From NCBI RefSeq assembly GCF_017354945.1, contig NZ_CP071503.1, positions 2,666,001 through 2,730,000 on the forward strand: DNA of 64,000 nt, written 5' to 3'. The stretch comes from Shewanella avicenniae (GTDB taxonomy: Bacteria > Pseudomonadota > Gammaproteobacteria > Enterobacterales > Shewanellaceae). The position numbers and the translations under genes are program-made. Positions 23,501 through 31,508 of the stretch are shown piece after piece; the first letter of the stretch is position 1, and each line of letters begins with the position of its first letter. A model generated the notes under the pieces. The model made no database searches. It saw only the letters and a list, made by a program, of their open reading frames with translations, and was not told the origin of the DNA.

Positions 23501-25098
23501 ATTTGTGGGCTGGTTGATGTGTACGCCTTATCTAGTCGCGTTAACCCGTCGGCGCTGGCGATCTGCACCTCATAGGCGGTGTATTTTGACGGCTCGGCGC
23601 TGCTGATTGTCAGGAATCCGTTTCTTAGCTCGTCGCTTGCGGTTTCGCTGAATGTGAAGCCAGCCAGCGTTCCCGCTGTCATGTTGTCTGGGATCACGAT
23701 TGTTGGACGGGTCACGGTGGCGTGAATGTCATCGTTCCAGATCTCTGGGTAGTCGATTTCTGCTTCTAGGTGGACTGACTCGTCGGCCTTGTTATAGCTC
23801 CAATTGGTGACGACGCAGTTAATGTTGATGCCGTCCTCTGGGATCTGGATTGCTATTGGTTGGCCGCACATGGCCAGCATACCTTTAGGCCCGACGTCCA
23901 TTGAGATCGAGAAACCGGCGCGTGAACGCTCCATGTAGACTTTTTGCAGGCGTTGGGCGATTACAACGTCGTTGGTGAAGCTGAGTTCAAGCTCTTTTTC
24001 CAAGTAGCAACCATCGGCGTCGACGTATGCCTGATTGCTGATTATTGGCGCTTCGACGGTGGTGTATTGGCTGTTCTTGTCGACGTAGCTTGCGCGGACG
24101 GCGTTACAACGCTGACGGATAGGCGTAAATGGCTGGTAGTTTACCTGCCCGATTAGGTCGTTTGAGGTTAGCGTTAGTGCTGGCGCGCCTGAGAATGCAC
24201 CTGCCTTTATCATTACGCGACCTGATACTCGGTAGATGTGACCGGCGCAGCTCGATAGTAACTTGTCGAGGACTTCGTTTGGCGATTCGTCGAAATCCCA
24301 GAAACCGTTACAGGTGTAACGCTTGGCCTGTCGTATGGTGCCGTTGTCGTCGTAGTCGACAAGCTCGTCGCAGATATTGGCCTGCTCGATGATGTTGGAA
24401 ATTATGAAACGGCTAATAGGTACTGGCTTGTAACCAAAGTGTCTGATGTAGTCGAGCGCACAAAGGATTGGGTTGTCGCTCCATTCCCATGTTGTGGGAT
24501 CGTCGGCCCGTTGCGCGCCTGAACCGCCATTGGTTGAATCCCGGCGAGGGTCGTAAACTTTGCGGCCGCGCACCTTAAAGGTGGCTGACTTCAAACCTGA
24601 CGGCAGCGTTTCTGGGTCTGCTTTTACTTGGATTACTGCGTAGGAAACGCCAAAGCCGATGTGGTTCTCGTCCCAGCCGTCGACGACTTGTAGCAGTTTT
24701 GATGATGCCGCTGTTTGGGTGCCGTCGAATAGCTGATAGGTTGGGCTTGTTTCGTTGTAGTCCTTGTCGTTGATTTGGTACATCGAAACGGATTCACATT
24801 CATGTCCGGCAATCGTGATGCCCATTACGTGATAACTGAGATCTCCAACGAGCAATTTGCCATAGGCGAAAATGGTGCCGCCGACGATTGTCTCGCCGTA
24901 AATTCCTCGCCGTGGGCTAACCGCTGACGTTATCAGCGATTGCGAATCCTCGGTGCTGCTGCCGAGGCCCGATAATTTGGGCGTCATGGCGGTTGTCATA
25001 GCGTAAACGGCAACCGCGGTCATTACACCGACGACCGCAATCCCTGTACTTACACCGGCCGCTACACCGGCTGCTACCGCTGCAACTGCTACAGGCAT
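17572..25098 (-). CDS. Tail tip / host-specificity protein J-like with fused fibre
   Basis: A very large 2508-residue protein that should form the tail tip and contact the host. The N-terminus has an alanine/valine-rich hydrophobic stretch (about 1-40). Up to about residue 480 is the J-like tip region (for example VLDKLLSSCAGHIYRVSGRV), and fibronectin-like domains follow. At about 640-760 is a run of short repeats of the type YVTxxxLxxxDYAT, then a DUF1983-like central fibre segment. From about 1230 to 1780 several copies of a fibre module recur (TGGGASGTWGI, GNAATATTLQTARTIN, GSANVSWSL). The C-terminus is another beta-rich fibre. A J protein fused to a complete fibre is about twice the length of lambda J (1132). 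Confidence 0.88.
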   Translation of the reverse strand: MPVAVAAVAAGVAAGVSTGIAVVGVMTAVAVYAMTTAMTPKLSGLGSSTEDSQSLITSAVSPRRGIYGETIVGGTIFAYGKLLVGDLSYHVMGITIAGHECESVSMYQINDKDYNETSPTYQLFDGTQTAASSKLLQVVDGWDENHIGFGVSYAVIQVKADPETLPSGLKSATFKVRGRKVYDPRRDSTNGGSGAQRADDPTTWEWSDNPILCALDYIRHFGYKPVPISRFIISNIIEQANICDELVDYDDNGTIRQAKRYTCNGFWDFDESPNEVLDKLLSSCAGHIYRVSGRVMIKAGAFSGAPALTLTSNDLIGQVNYQPFTPIRQRCNAVRASYVDKNSQYTTVEAPIISNQAYVDADGCYLEKELELSFTNDVVIAQRLQKVYMERSRAGFSISMDVGPKGMLAMCGQPIAIQIPEDGININCVVTNWSYNKADESVHLEAEIDYPEIWNDDIHATVTRPTIVIPDNMTAGTLAGFTFSETASDELRNGFLTISSAEPSKYTAYEVQIASADGLTRLDKAYTSTSPQINVDGLGIGTYGAYIRARAINGRWTPEVFATFEITVAKTYGTTITDNGDGTYSITVRNEQGEQIPARVYDFSATGWITNEKLDNGLKSRIDLIDKPVTGVLVRLQNIEADYVTGSQMGAYVTTQQLEAKDFATREEMTSYVTATSLNTTLQTFVTQSALVSADYAKNSELTAYVKTSDLNITLESYVTSTQLANADYATSTDLIAYAKADRVSAVEQRMSAVENEAYYSLKVQANGKVAGFGATASPSGTSIKFTADQLGFDDGSADGIMPFSIVNGIVWMNKARVSTIEAGTIVNVEDVNDPNSRTARLGHTVIEGDFTLAKAGQIKWGDLSPEFRDRLVQTDPDATVTGGTRTKSQNPVVAGTYYAASVNGSPETGDEVISSGGASTQVRLKINGGIPIQYGYMGNAAAPSCRVQIYRKAVGGTSELINDTTYTGTSHNLHAGGEPDEHYSDIRIDTVIQCPLPSGGSDYEYWFTVSNVSGSWAPANFYQSTSGGTISLTVTETIGSSGGVLVESLANSGTKVLTVSDSQNRGATVVSGGLYVANYAKQIADSSGQLYDNGQRVYSPNNRNIGTGSTNYAAGNHSHSYLPLAGGTLTGNLFVKTPYQAAAVTDLTLSAGAPIVAVGGSIGTTPAFMALTHQYATYSSGYRTNLYTGLYKAPSSWGVGDTGFFVAMGGNDNYATEYFKMMMGGDISHSSGKTFIHSSNYNNYVPTKTGGGASGTWGISITGNAATATTTTGNAATATTLQTARTINGTSFNGGSNITTSYWGTGRTLTIGGTGKSVNGSANVSWSLTEIGVPSLTGAGASGNWNIASKTLYSNASWQTIDLNFYTAAGDISYEHFSSSSTNRPPVVHNANAVLTAGTHSGNYTHQLAFSSDGNLYQRRAEAGTYQSWRTILDSSNYNSFSPTNTGGGATGTWNIGISGNAATATTLQTARTINGSSFNGGGNITTSYWGSGRTITIGRGGKTVNGSANYSWSLEDIFGSYVDASFYYNGNTTETHLVAVMPASTAATYDTFTIEGVWGAWTATRTHFKITATNREGLKVTGYSSEGNCPVLFYTQTDGTVKVYVQLTAYQVIQYRIYARQMNNVYQVGEAPQAVTGTRAWGTTDIPRPLATNNFNGYAPTLTGGGASGTWGINISGNASYASVREHTTNDVEYPVVWENMSGNTLYKSTNHMMYNPANRRLTLAGSVTAPTFNGALNGNANTATRLQTARSINNVNFDGTANISIVELVSKGALSAPATGTRNTNGNGVFTYNVHNASLGDSTPTSYWSVLGFGRGGAGMAEIAASWTGSGVELYFRSLRDVTDNWWAWKEILHSSNYTAYAVGINTSSTISGNNTLTFGPNGSWGKYLRIGGNGYSGDANTAGVTTTNGNLHLDAAAGSFAAYFNWYAGTNGVYFGNGAQGQIGRIDGGGNASFSGTISGLRFYTGYDSGVTNSFSCSNWFRSSGSTGWFNATYGGGIYMADSTWVRTYGTKKFYVDNTAYDAIYTAGGVNASTYTIASNGGVIGATGASHSTINVSGYAKGGYYGLALNNDAQFMSSGSAMGLYWGSVTKWGLYSSKNGSTLIHYNGATRITTTSAGADVTGTLRATSWGTGGANAKVMTWDDFLPDTPPAGLEDVITANWIAAGAINAKHLQVNSITETNGIRTSFKIAPDANRPLHLAKIDANNNVTEDIFYVDTEGNGFFNGKLSKDTVDIDSIQEEARRQINPYYIGTTSGNQQSAATTTLSSGGTLALAAISTLAGKVNLSLSMTASAYVMSPTFPAYSVPIWKLEVFRGTTAGTKLLDKTYTGTANNWYDGELGLYDASAVLTINEQLTDTSAASSQVYTIRVTRVSGTPTTMRVTRFEGQSPAFKEIRSQLEYTQLYYNAAGLGSGNITLADDYNKYEFLVVAGADDGDDQLVTNVIPTYAVQMDITNVDNQRFFLFSNDSRYWTVSLSGLRTLVLGSENGVVHRVWGVNIKEKVS

Positions 25099-25502
25099 TA
25101 ATCAATTCTCCAAACTGCCAATACTTCGTTGTTCTTGTGCGCCATTAACCCTGCTTCGCTTGGGCAATAGACGGCCCCGTTCAGGAAAATCCCTGCTGTC
25201 GGGCCGTTTACTGTCTCGATTAGGCAAACGTCGCCCCGCGCTGGGTGCGTGTTCTGTGGTTCGCCTAATAGCTGGGTGATGGTGTCTTTTATGGTTCCCG
25301 CGCCGTAACGGCTAAGGGCTTTTGTGGCTCCGGCTTTGGTGCTGTATTTGCCACGGAATGCGGCGGCGTAGTCCTCGCCGGTCATAGCTTTGACGGCGTT
25401 GGCTGCGAAAAGGCAACAGTCGAACTCACCCCATTTAAATGGCGTGTTTAGGTTTTCCAGAATGTAGCGGTTTAAGTGAGTGGGCCAATTATGCTGCTTC
25501 AT
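25098..25502 (-). CDS. Tail assembly protein with NlpC/P60-like cysteine protease fold (DUF6950-type)
   Basis: A 134-residue protein. A catalytic-type cysteine is seen in KWGEFDCCLFAANAVKAMTG, and a later basic/His segment (NTHPARGDVCLIE) fits an NlpC/P60-like peptidase, as in lambda K. It lies between the tail-tip gene and the DUF2163-like gene, the normal place for the K homologue. Its start overlaps the upstream gene by four bases. Such proteins probably nick peptidoglycan during DNA entry (family inference). Confidence 0.7.
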   Translation of the reverse strand: MKQHNWPTHLNRYILENLNTPFKWGEFDCCLFAANAVKAMTGEDYAAAFRGKYSTKAGATKALSRYGAGTIKDTITQLLGEPQNTHPARGDVCLIETVNGPTAGIFLNGAVYCPSEAGLMAHKNNEVLAVWRID

Positions 25503-26116
25503 AGTTGGTTCCTCCGTCGGCTGCCGCTGCTGCCTCCACTTGACCCTGTGCCGATCTGCTTACCTGCGATTGTGTCGTCGATACCTTTTGCTAGGGCCTC
25601 GACTTGATCGAATATGGTGTCACCTGCGTGTAGGGCCTGCTGACTTGAGTCTGAGTATTTCGAGTTATTGACGGGGTTGGCCCAGATTTCTAACCAGTCC
25701 GATATAACGATACTGGCCGCATATGGCTTGTTCTTGGCTAGGCTGAAATTAACGATGTCGCCTGCGTAGAGCAGTTCCACGGCCGAAATGCGCCGGTGCT
25801 CGTCTAGTGATGCCAAGTAGACCTCTGCGGCGCGGTTCATCGGGTCTTGGTTCATAACGCTGGCGAATATGTCGCTGTCGTCTATGTAGAGCGTGAGGGT
25901 TAGCTGTTTCGCCGATGTGGTGCTGTCCTCGCTAAATTCCGATACTTCGGCCATTTGGCCCAAACCGGTGTAACGCTGGCCGTTGTGGAAAACCTCGCCG
26001 ACGCCGGTGTGGGCGAATATCCAGCCGCTTGGGAATTCGATATTTGCTAGAAGGATTGTTCGCTGTGGATCTGCTCCCGCGAGCATGTCGCTTAGTGCTG
26101 CGGAATCGAATCTCAT
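25499..26116 (-). CDS. Phage tail protein, DUF2163-type (distal hub)
   Basis: A 205-residue protein. The N-terminal motif LLANIEFPSGWIFAHTGVGE and the middle AELLYAGDIV-like strand (AVELLYAGDIVNFSLAKN) match minor tail/hub proteins that precede the K-like gene. The C-terminus is Gly/Ser rich. It overlaps both neighbours by four bases, so tail genes here are translationally linked. Confidence 0.6.
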   Translation of the reverse strand: MRFDSAALSDMLAGADPQRTILLANIEFPSGWIFAHTGVGEVFHNGQRYTGLGQMAEVSEFSEDSTTSAKQLTLTLYIDDSDIFASVMNQDPMNRAAEVYLASLDEHRRISAVELLYAGDIVNFSLAKNKPYAASIVISDWLEIWANPVNNSKYSDSSQQALHAGDTIFDQVEALAKGIDDTIAGKQIGTGSSGGSSGSRRRNQL

Positions 26117-26709
26117 AATCTTATTGCCTCGATTAGTGAAAGTCTGACGCCTCTAGCGCCGAGCCTGTTTTGTGAGAATGTTGGGATCTCGCTGGGGTCG
26201 CGCAGCATAAACGTCCCGTATGGGTCTGCGGTAATTAGCGCGGTGCCTTGTAGTGGTGAGCGTCGTAGCTCTGGGGTGAAGTAGATCTTCGCTTCCCCGT
26301 TGGCGTCTGCCGTCGCGGTATCGGTTAGCTCGTAGAGAAAGCCGTCCAAGGTGAAGCGGTCGGCTATTGGCGCGATCTCGGCGTTTGGGGTTGCTCCGCT
26401 TATGGTGAGCATTTTCCCGTACTGGCTCGCGCCGTTTACTACGATCCCCCCGCCCCATGCGCCCTCGTTCTGGTGCGCTGTGTCACGGACGTAAAAGCGG
26501 CCGGTGCCGCCTTGTTTGTTTAGGAATCCGCGCAGGGTTCTTACATCTGCGCGCTTGATGAAATTCCAGCTTAGTGTCGCTTCCCATTTGTCTCCGGCCT
26601 TATCGAATACGGTTTCTACTTTTGAGAAGTTATTGAAGCGCGCCTCTGCGGCCGGTATTACCGCAAAGGCGCTAGTGCTGGGCGTTATGTCTGGGAAAAA
26701 ATCAAACAT
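26113..26709 (-). CDS. Distal tail protein-like minor tail protein
   Basis: A 198-residue beta-rich protein directly after the tape measure gene, where siphoviruses encode the distal tail protein. The segment WEATLSWNFIKRADVRTLRG and the C-terminal LGARGVRLSLIEAIRL resemble DUF2460-like or lambda M-like proteins. The assignment is by position and general features, not a firm family match. Confidence 0.55.
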   Translation of the reverse strand: MFDFFPDITPSTSAFAVIPAAEARFNNFSKVETVFDKAGDKWEATLSWNFIKRADVRTLRGFLNKQGGTGRFYVRDTAHQNEGAWGGGIVVNGASQYGKMLTISGATPNAEIAPIADRFTLDGFLYELTDTATADANGEAKIYFTPELRRSPLQGTALITADPYGTFMLRDPSEIPTFSQNRLGARGVRLSLIEAIRL

Positions 26710-28913
26710 TATGCGGCTATGCCTCTATTTTTGAGTTGGCGGTACAACTGGCCGCCGTTGGCAAAGTCTTTGGCTAACTCTTGTTTCATTCGCGCTGTTG
26801 CTGCGTCCATTGCGGCCGATATTTGTTGCTCGGTGCCTTGGGATGCGCCTCTTGCGTCGATTGAAATTGTGTTGTTTACGGTCACGCCCCCGCTACCTGC
26901 GGAATTTCCGCGCTGGTCTAGTAGGCTCTCGAAGTTATCGCGCTGCTTGTTGTTTAGAACCATTTCGCCTTTTTTCAGGAGCCAAGTGCCCTCGTTGGCT
27001 GCTGGAACGTAGCCGATCCCGTCGTGTGCCTGCCCTTTGAGGCTTGTGCCTTTGATGGTGCTGAGTACCTGCGCGCCGGTCGCTGCGGTTGCCGCAATTA
27101 CTGGTATGTTTTGCGGGAAGCCGAGCGCGATTGCCTTACTGATGCCGGTCTGGATTGAGACGATTGCTTGGGCGATAGAGAACGCCTTACTGGCTGCGAA
27201 TAGCGCCTTGTAGGTCTTTGATTGCTCGCCGCCAAAGGTTTTGGCTATGTCGGCCATGCCTCCGAATAGCTGCTCGTAGTTGCCGAGCTGCATTACGGTT
27301 TGTTGGGCTTCAAATTGGGCGATCTGCTGGTGATATTGTTCGTTGATGCGGCGCTTGTAATCGAGGTATTGGGCCTCTTTGATTTTCCCCTGTTCGTATG
27401 CCGCTTGATTGATTTGGTTTAGCTCGTTGTAGTGAGCTAATAACTGCTCGCGCTCGGTAGATAGTGCAGTTTGTAGGCGTGAGACTTGGGCGTCGGTCAC
27501 TTTGGCGGTGTTTGTGCCTGTGCCCTGTTTGTTCGGGTCTTTTTTAACTCTGTATTCGCCAATGTCGGTTGCGGCCTGCGCTTTCTTGGTTTTTTCGTAT
27601 TCTGCACGTAGCTGTTTTGCTGCGGCCGATTGTTGGTTGTAGGCGGCGATTGTCTTGTCGCGGGTTTTTAGTGCTTCTTCGATAGATGCCATTCGCGCCG
27701 CTTTGGCTGCTGCGATCTGGTCTTCTGCTGCCTTGAAGTAGGCTTGTGTCATGCCGTTGGCGATCTCGTCTGCGCGCTTGTAGGCTGCCTCGGCGTCGAA
27801 AGTGTCACCGTCCCAGAATGCTAAATCATCGGCAACTTCTTTAGACCAGATCTTCACCTTGTCGGCTAGTTTTGCCAGTTCTACTCCGATTGCTTGAGCA
27901 AATGCGGTGCCGTAGGCGCTACCTATGTCTACCCATGAGGCGAGTTCTACGGTGAGGATCTTCGCCATAGCGGTTACGTTAGACGGAAATTGCCGCAAGC
28001 CATCTAATACCTTTTTCTGCCATTCCCCGACTTTTTTGTCGTTCAGGTCTAGTGCGCCGTTGATGAAAGTGATCGCGCCGTCGAATCCGTTTTTTAGGGT
28101 GGTGAATACTTCGTTGAATTGGCCGACCCATGCGGAAAGTTCGGCCCCGAGCTGGCCACTGCTGATTAGGTCGGTAAGTTCCTGTAGCGCAATAGTCACG
28201 TAGCCGACGCCCTGTGTGATAACGTCGCTAACGCCTGAGTTGCTTATTGCGTAGACGAACTCGTCCCAAGTTAGGCCGAGCCGGTTCAGTTTGCCCTCTA
28301 GTGTCGCGGCTTGGTTTTCTAGCGCACCGGCGAACTCGACTTTTCCTAGTGATTGAAGGTACTTCTCGATTGATTCTGCGTCGTTTTTAACGCTGGTTTG
28401 CATCCCTCGGAATGTAAAAACGATCTTGTCGCCTTGGTTGCTTGATTTGATGCCGAATTCTTTTAGGCGCTCAAATTCGCCGGTGGTGGCGTCTGCTACG
28501 GCTTCCACAAAGTCGATGGTGCTTTTGCCTGATGCGGCGGCGATGTTCCCGTAGGCGAGCAGGGCCTCTTTTGACGGGTCGAGGCCAAGATTAACTAGCC
28601 GATTAAACGATGTGACAACGCTTTCTACGTCTTGGCCGGTGTCCTTTGAGAACTCTTTTAGCGCGGCAAAGGCTTTGCCTGCGTTAACGATTGAGCCGGT
28701 CGATGTTTTTAGCTGGGCCTCTAGGCTTTGAAATCGCTTTGTTACGTCGATTACTTGGTCAAATGAGGCATATGTTGCGTATGCTCCGGCCAATGTGCCA
28801 CCAACGCTGGCAGCTACTTTGCTGATGCTACCTAATGCGCTTTCGGTGTCCTTTGCTTTGCGCTTAACGTCGGTGTTATCGCCTTTGAATATGATGTTAT
28901 ATAACAGGCTCAT
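26709..28913 (-). CDS. Tail tape measure protein
   Basis: A 734-residue, mainly helical protein with an N-terminal TMP region (VDITKR-like VIDVTKRFQSLEAQLKTSTG, then FSKDTGQDVESVVTSFNRL). It has hydrophobic helices in the middle and C-terminal third, a coiled-coil segment near residues 430-560, and a C-terminus like lambda H (DAATARMKQELAKDFANGGQ). It sets tail length; at about 0.15 nm per residue the tail would be roughly 110 nm (inference). It starts four bases inside the end of the frameshift product gene. Confidence 0.88.
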   Translation of the reverse strand: MSLLYNIIFKGDNTDVKRKAKDTESALGSISKVAASVGGTLAGAYATYASFDQVIDVTKRFQSLEAQLKTSTGSIVNAGKAFAALKEFSKDTGQDVESVVTSFNRLVNLGLDPSKEALLAYGNIAAASGKSTIDFVEAVADATTGEFERLKEFGIKSSNQGDKIVFTFRGMQTSVKNDAESIEKYLQSLGKVEFAGALENQAATLEGKLNRLGLTWDEFVYAISNSGVSDVITQGVGYVTIALQELTDLISSGQLGAELSAWVGQFNEVFTTLKNGFDGAITFINGALDLNDKKVGEWQKKVLDGLRQFPSNVTAMAKILTVELASWVDIGSAYGTAFAQAIGVELAKLADKVKIWSKEVADDLAFWDGDTFDAEAAYKRADEIANGMTQAYFKAAEDQIAAAKAARMASIEEALKTRDKTIAAYNQQSAAAKQLRAEYEKTKKAQAATDIGEYRVKKDPNKQGTGTNTAKVTDAQVSRLQTALSTEREQLLAHYNELNQINQAAYEQGKIKEAQYLDYKRRINEQYHQQIAQFEAQQTVMQLGNYEQLFGGMADIAKTFGGEQSKTYKALFAASKAFSIAQAIVSIQTGISKAIALGFPQNIPVIAATAATGAQVLSTIKGTSLKGQAHDGIGYVPAANEGTWLLKKGEMVLNNKQRDNFESLLDQRGNSAGSGGVTVNNTISIDARGASQGTEQQISAAMDAATARMKQELAKDFANGGQLYRQLKNRGIAA

Positions 28914-29203
28914 TTTGACCCCTTGCGGCTGTTCTTGGCGTTAACGGCTGCGGCTGCTGCGCGGCCTATGGTGCGGAGTTTTATGTAATCTTCTGGGGTG
29001 TAGGTGCGGCCACTCATGGTGGCGTCTGCTTGAATGGCTTTTACGTCTAGGCCGAGTAAAACGCCGTTGCTAACGATGAATAGGTCGTCTACATCTAGGA
29101 ACCATTCAATCGCTTTCCAGTTTTCTTGGTAGATCTCGCAGTGCTGTTCGGCGACTTCGTCGGCTAGGTGTTCAAGGCCAAAGGCCGCAAAATCTGCGGC
29201 CAT
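28910..29203 (-). CDS. Tail assembly chaperone, T part of a G-GT frameshift product
   Basis: The ATG-based reading is 97 residues beginning MAADFAAFGLEHLADEVA. The same frame is open for 19 further codons upstream (LIEAARYWANGATASEQQE) back to a slippery heptamer at the end of the previous gene. It is therefore most likely made as the C-terminal part of a -1 frameshift fusion, as lambda gpGT is, rather than as a separate protein. It lies immediately before the tape measure gene, where the G/T chaperone pair always sits. Confidence 0.8.
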   Translation of the reverse strand: MAADFAAFGLEHLADEVAEQHCEIYQENWKAIEWFLDVDDLFIVSNGVLLGLDVKAIQADATMSGRTYTPEDYIKLRTIGRAAAAAVNAKNSRKGSK

Positions 29204-29256
29204 CTCCTGTTGCTCAGAGGCTGTTGCCCCGTTAGCCCAATAACGAGCCGCCTCTA

Positions 29257-29589
29257 TCAGTTTTTTGCTGCTGCGCCTTGTACTGCTTCGTTGTAAGCCT
29301 TAATGATTGCCTGCCGGAAAAATGGATAACCGCAGGCTTTGCGTAGCTTGGCGACGGTGAATTTGACCTCTTTGCCTTGGTCGTCGACGAGGCCCTCCCA
29401 ATTGGTCATAAATTTACTGATGAATTCAGCGTCGTCTTTGGCACTTTGTAGTGCCTGCTCGTATTCGTCTTGTGATAGCAGGTTGAATACTGCGGTGAAT
29501 TCCTGCTCTTCTACCTTGCCGCCGTTTACTGGCACCCGCACTGTTACCGGCCAACATAGGCCGGTGATACGGTCTACTAACTTAAACAT
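29257..29589 (-). CDS. Tail assembly chaperone, G-like
   Basis: A 110-residue protein between the tail tube and tape measure genes, the position of lambda G. The start FKLVDRITGLCWPVTVRVPV and the helical C-terminus fit phage tail assembly chaperones, which coat the tape measure protein during tail growth. The last codons read GCA AAA AAC TGA, a perfect -1 slippery site, so a fraction of ribosomes should make the longer GT fusion. Confidence 0.8.
   Translation of the reverse strand: MFKLVDRITGLCWPVTVRVPVNGGKVEEQEFTAVFNLLSQDEYEQALQSAKDDAEFISKFMTNWEGLVDDQGKEVKFTVAKLRKACGYPFFRQAIIKAYNEAVQGAAAKN
29260..29266 (-). promoter_or_regulatory. Programmed -1 ribosomal frameshift site (AAAAAAC)
   Basis: The heptamer A AAA AAC sits in the zero frame of the G-like gene one codon before its TGA. 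After a -1 slip the frame reads CTG ATA GAG and stays open into the downstream T-like frame. This is the classical X XXY YYZ signal. Confidence 0.85.
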
Positions 29590-29599
29590 TCAGCTCCCC

Positions 29600-30526
29600 T
29601 TATTTGGTTGTAACGGTGTGTTGTGTGCCGATCACGTTGAACTCGATCTCGTAGGTGAGGCGCCCGTTTTGGTCGCCGTATGCTGGGCGCATTAGCTGGA
29701 CGACTGGCAGGTTCAACACAAAGATGTTGCCTGCGGCTGTGCCGTGGGTGACTGTCATAGCCAACGGTGTCTCGTTCTTGGCAATGTCGAACGGGTTAAA
29801 TGCGGCTAGGTCTTCGGCCAAGATGGTGATTGAGCCGGTTGGCGCTAACTCGGTAATGTCCACGGTTTCGGCTTGGGTGTTTTCGTCATATTCGACGGTG
29901 TTGGTTTCGTTCATTTGGAACGAGTAGGCTTTGACGTTTTGGCCGCCAATACTGATGGTGGTGTAGGTTGCGCCCACTGGCACCGGTTTCAGGAATCCGC
30001 TGAAATCTGGTTTTGCTGGCATTGACTGAGTTACGATGCCGCCATATAGGCCGGTTAGTTCGAACTCGATTGTGCCGACTTCCTGCACGTTTAGGTTGTA
30101 AGTGATGTTCCCGCGAGCGCCGGTGACTTTGTGTAGTGCACCGTCGCGGTACACGTAGACGGTAATGTCTTTCTCGGTGTTGTCGGTCACTCGGCTGAAT
30201 TGAAACTCGCCCTCGCCTGCTGCGCCTGCGTAACCTGCGGCGACCATGATTGCTTCCCATGCTGGGGCGTTTGTGGCGGTGCCTGCGCCTGCGATCTCAA
30301 CTGAGCCGGTCACTGATACGTAAGTACCAACTAGCGTCACCATTGAATTGCCGAGGCTGCCGTCGTCCAACTCGCGGTCGATGGTGTCGCCGTCCATTGG
30401 GGTTATATCTAGGCCGGTAGTGAGGATAAATGCCGGTTGCCCCGCGGCTTGGATTGCGTCGGAACCGTAGGCGGCTTGGTTAATGGCTGCGGCGAGTACT
30501 TTCTTAGCTGTTTTTCTCGTTGCCAT
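29600..30526 (-). CDS. Major tail tube protein
   Basis: A 308-residue beta-rich protein. The sequence pattern (TGLDITPMDGDTIDRELDDG, VGTYVSVTGSVEIAGAGTA, YNLNVQEVGTIEFELTGLYG) is typical of phage tail tube proteins. The position between the tail terminator-like gene and the chaperone genes supports this. A second domain after about residue 200 could be surface-exposed. It lies 10 bases upstream of the G-like gene. Confidence 0.75.
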   Translation of the reverse strand: MATRKTAKKVLAAAINQAAYGSDAIQAAGQPAFILTTGLDITPMDGDTIDRELDDGSLGNSMVTLVGTYVSVTGSVEIAGAGTATNAPAWEAIMVAAGYAGAAGEGEFQFSRVTDNTEKDITVYVYRDGALHKVTGARGNITYNLNVQEVGTIEFELTGLYGGIVTQSMPAKPDFSGFLKPVPVGATYTTISIGGQNVKAYSFQMNETNTVEYDENTQAETVDITELAPTGSITILAEDLAAFNPFDIAKNETPLAMTVTHGTAAGNIFVLNLPVVQLMRPAYGDQNGRLTYEIEFNVIGTQHTVTTK

Positions 30527-30532
30527 GTGAGG

Positions 30533-30979
30533 TTACTCCGTTGGTGTTTCTGTGTAGCTTGTGGTGTAGGTTTCAAACCAAAACGCGCCGCCTTGGCCGA
30601 AAAATATGATTTCGCCGTCTACAAAGGCGATGGGGTCTGCGTCGTTGGCTGTGGGCGTCCAGCCGATTAGGTGCCGCCTGACGGCGCGATACATGGCTTC
30701 TAGTCGCTCGTTTACGTTCTGGCCGAGCCGGTCGTTTACGGCGCGCACAGCTAGAATTACGCCGAACCGCACCTCGATTTTTTGGTCGTCTAGGCCGGTA
30801 TATAAAAACTCGCCATTGCCGTACTCCCCGATTGGGACGACAAAGGCGGCGTCGCGTCTAACGATGCCAGTGTCGAGCACGCTCTCGCGGTCGACGGCGG
30901 TTAGCACTTCTGTGATGAAAGGCGCGCCGTTCTGGTCTGTTAGCGTCTTTAGGCGCTCGGTAATGTCTCTAAGTAACAC
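30533..30979 (-). CDS. Tail terminator-like protein (Mu gp37-type)
   Basis: A 148-residue protein. The N-terminus MLLRDITERLKTLTDQNGAP and the region EVRFGVILAVRAVNDRLGQN resemble head-tail joining or tail terminator proteins encoded just before the tail tube gene. It overlaps the previous gene by 11 bases. The role is inferred mainly from order. Confidence 0.6.
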   Translation of the reverse strand: MLLRDITERLKTLTDQNGAPFITEVLTAVDRESVLDTGIVRRDAAFVVPIGEYGNGEFLYTGLDDQKIEVRFGVILAVRAVNDRLGQNVNERLEAMYRAVRRHLIGWTPTANDADPIAFVDGEIIFFGQGGAFWFETYTTSYTETPTE

Positions 30980-31508
30980 TCTGTCCCCCGATGGTGTTTT
31001 TCTTCATAAAGTGCGTGAATGCCTGCGCGATAATCTTCTTCTGTGGCGCTTCTAGGCCGAAGAATGGGCGCGGCTTGATATTGATTTTCTTTTTGTGCGC
31101 GCTGACGGTGATTTTCTTCGGTTGCTTGAGCTTCTTGCCGAATGCTTGGTTGATTACTCTGGTGTGCTCTTTGACGTTTATCGGTGACGGTAGCCCCTCT
31201 TGCTGCGCTCTGGCGTAGACGACATTTGTGCCGACTTCTGCCTGCTCACCAGTGTGTTTGGCCTGTATGCTGCGGCGCAATCGGCCCGAGTCGATTAGCG
31301 GCTTACCCTCGCGGTGGCGGATTGGTGCCCAAGGTGTACCGTCTGGGGCCTGCGAGTTTTTGAAGCCCATTAGAAAGTTGTTTTTTAGCCGGTTGGCAAC
31401 GTCGCGATAGAAATCATCCAGTGGGGTGTGCTGGATCTTCTTGAGCGTCTTTTGTATTGCCTTGAACTCGACCTCGATTACCGAGTTGTTATCTGTACCT
31501 GTAGCCAT
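30969..31508 (-). CDS. Phage virion morphogenesis / tail completion protein
   Basis: A 179-residue basic protein with the motif APDGTPWAPIRHREGKPLID followed by SGRLRRSIQ and VGTNVVYARAQQEG. This is the signature of the phage virion morphogenesis (Mu G / tail completion S) family. It acts at the head-tail connection. It overlaps DUF1320 by 20 bases. Confidence 0.78.
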   Translation of the reverse strand: MATGTDNNSVIEVEFKAIQKTLKKIQHTPLDDFYRDVANRLKNNFLMGFKNSQAPDGTPWAPIRHREGKPLIDSGRLRRSIQAKHTGEQAEVGTNVVYARAQQEGLPSPINVKEHTRVINQAFGKKLKQPKKITVSAHKKKINIKPRPFFGLEAPQKKIIAQAFTHFMKKNTIGGQSVT

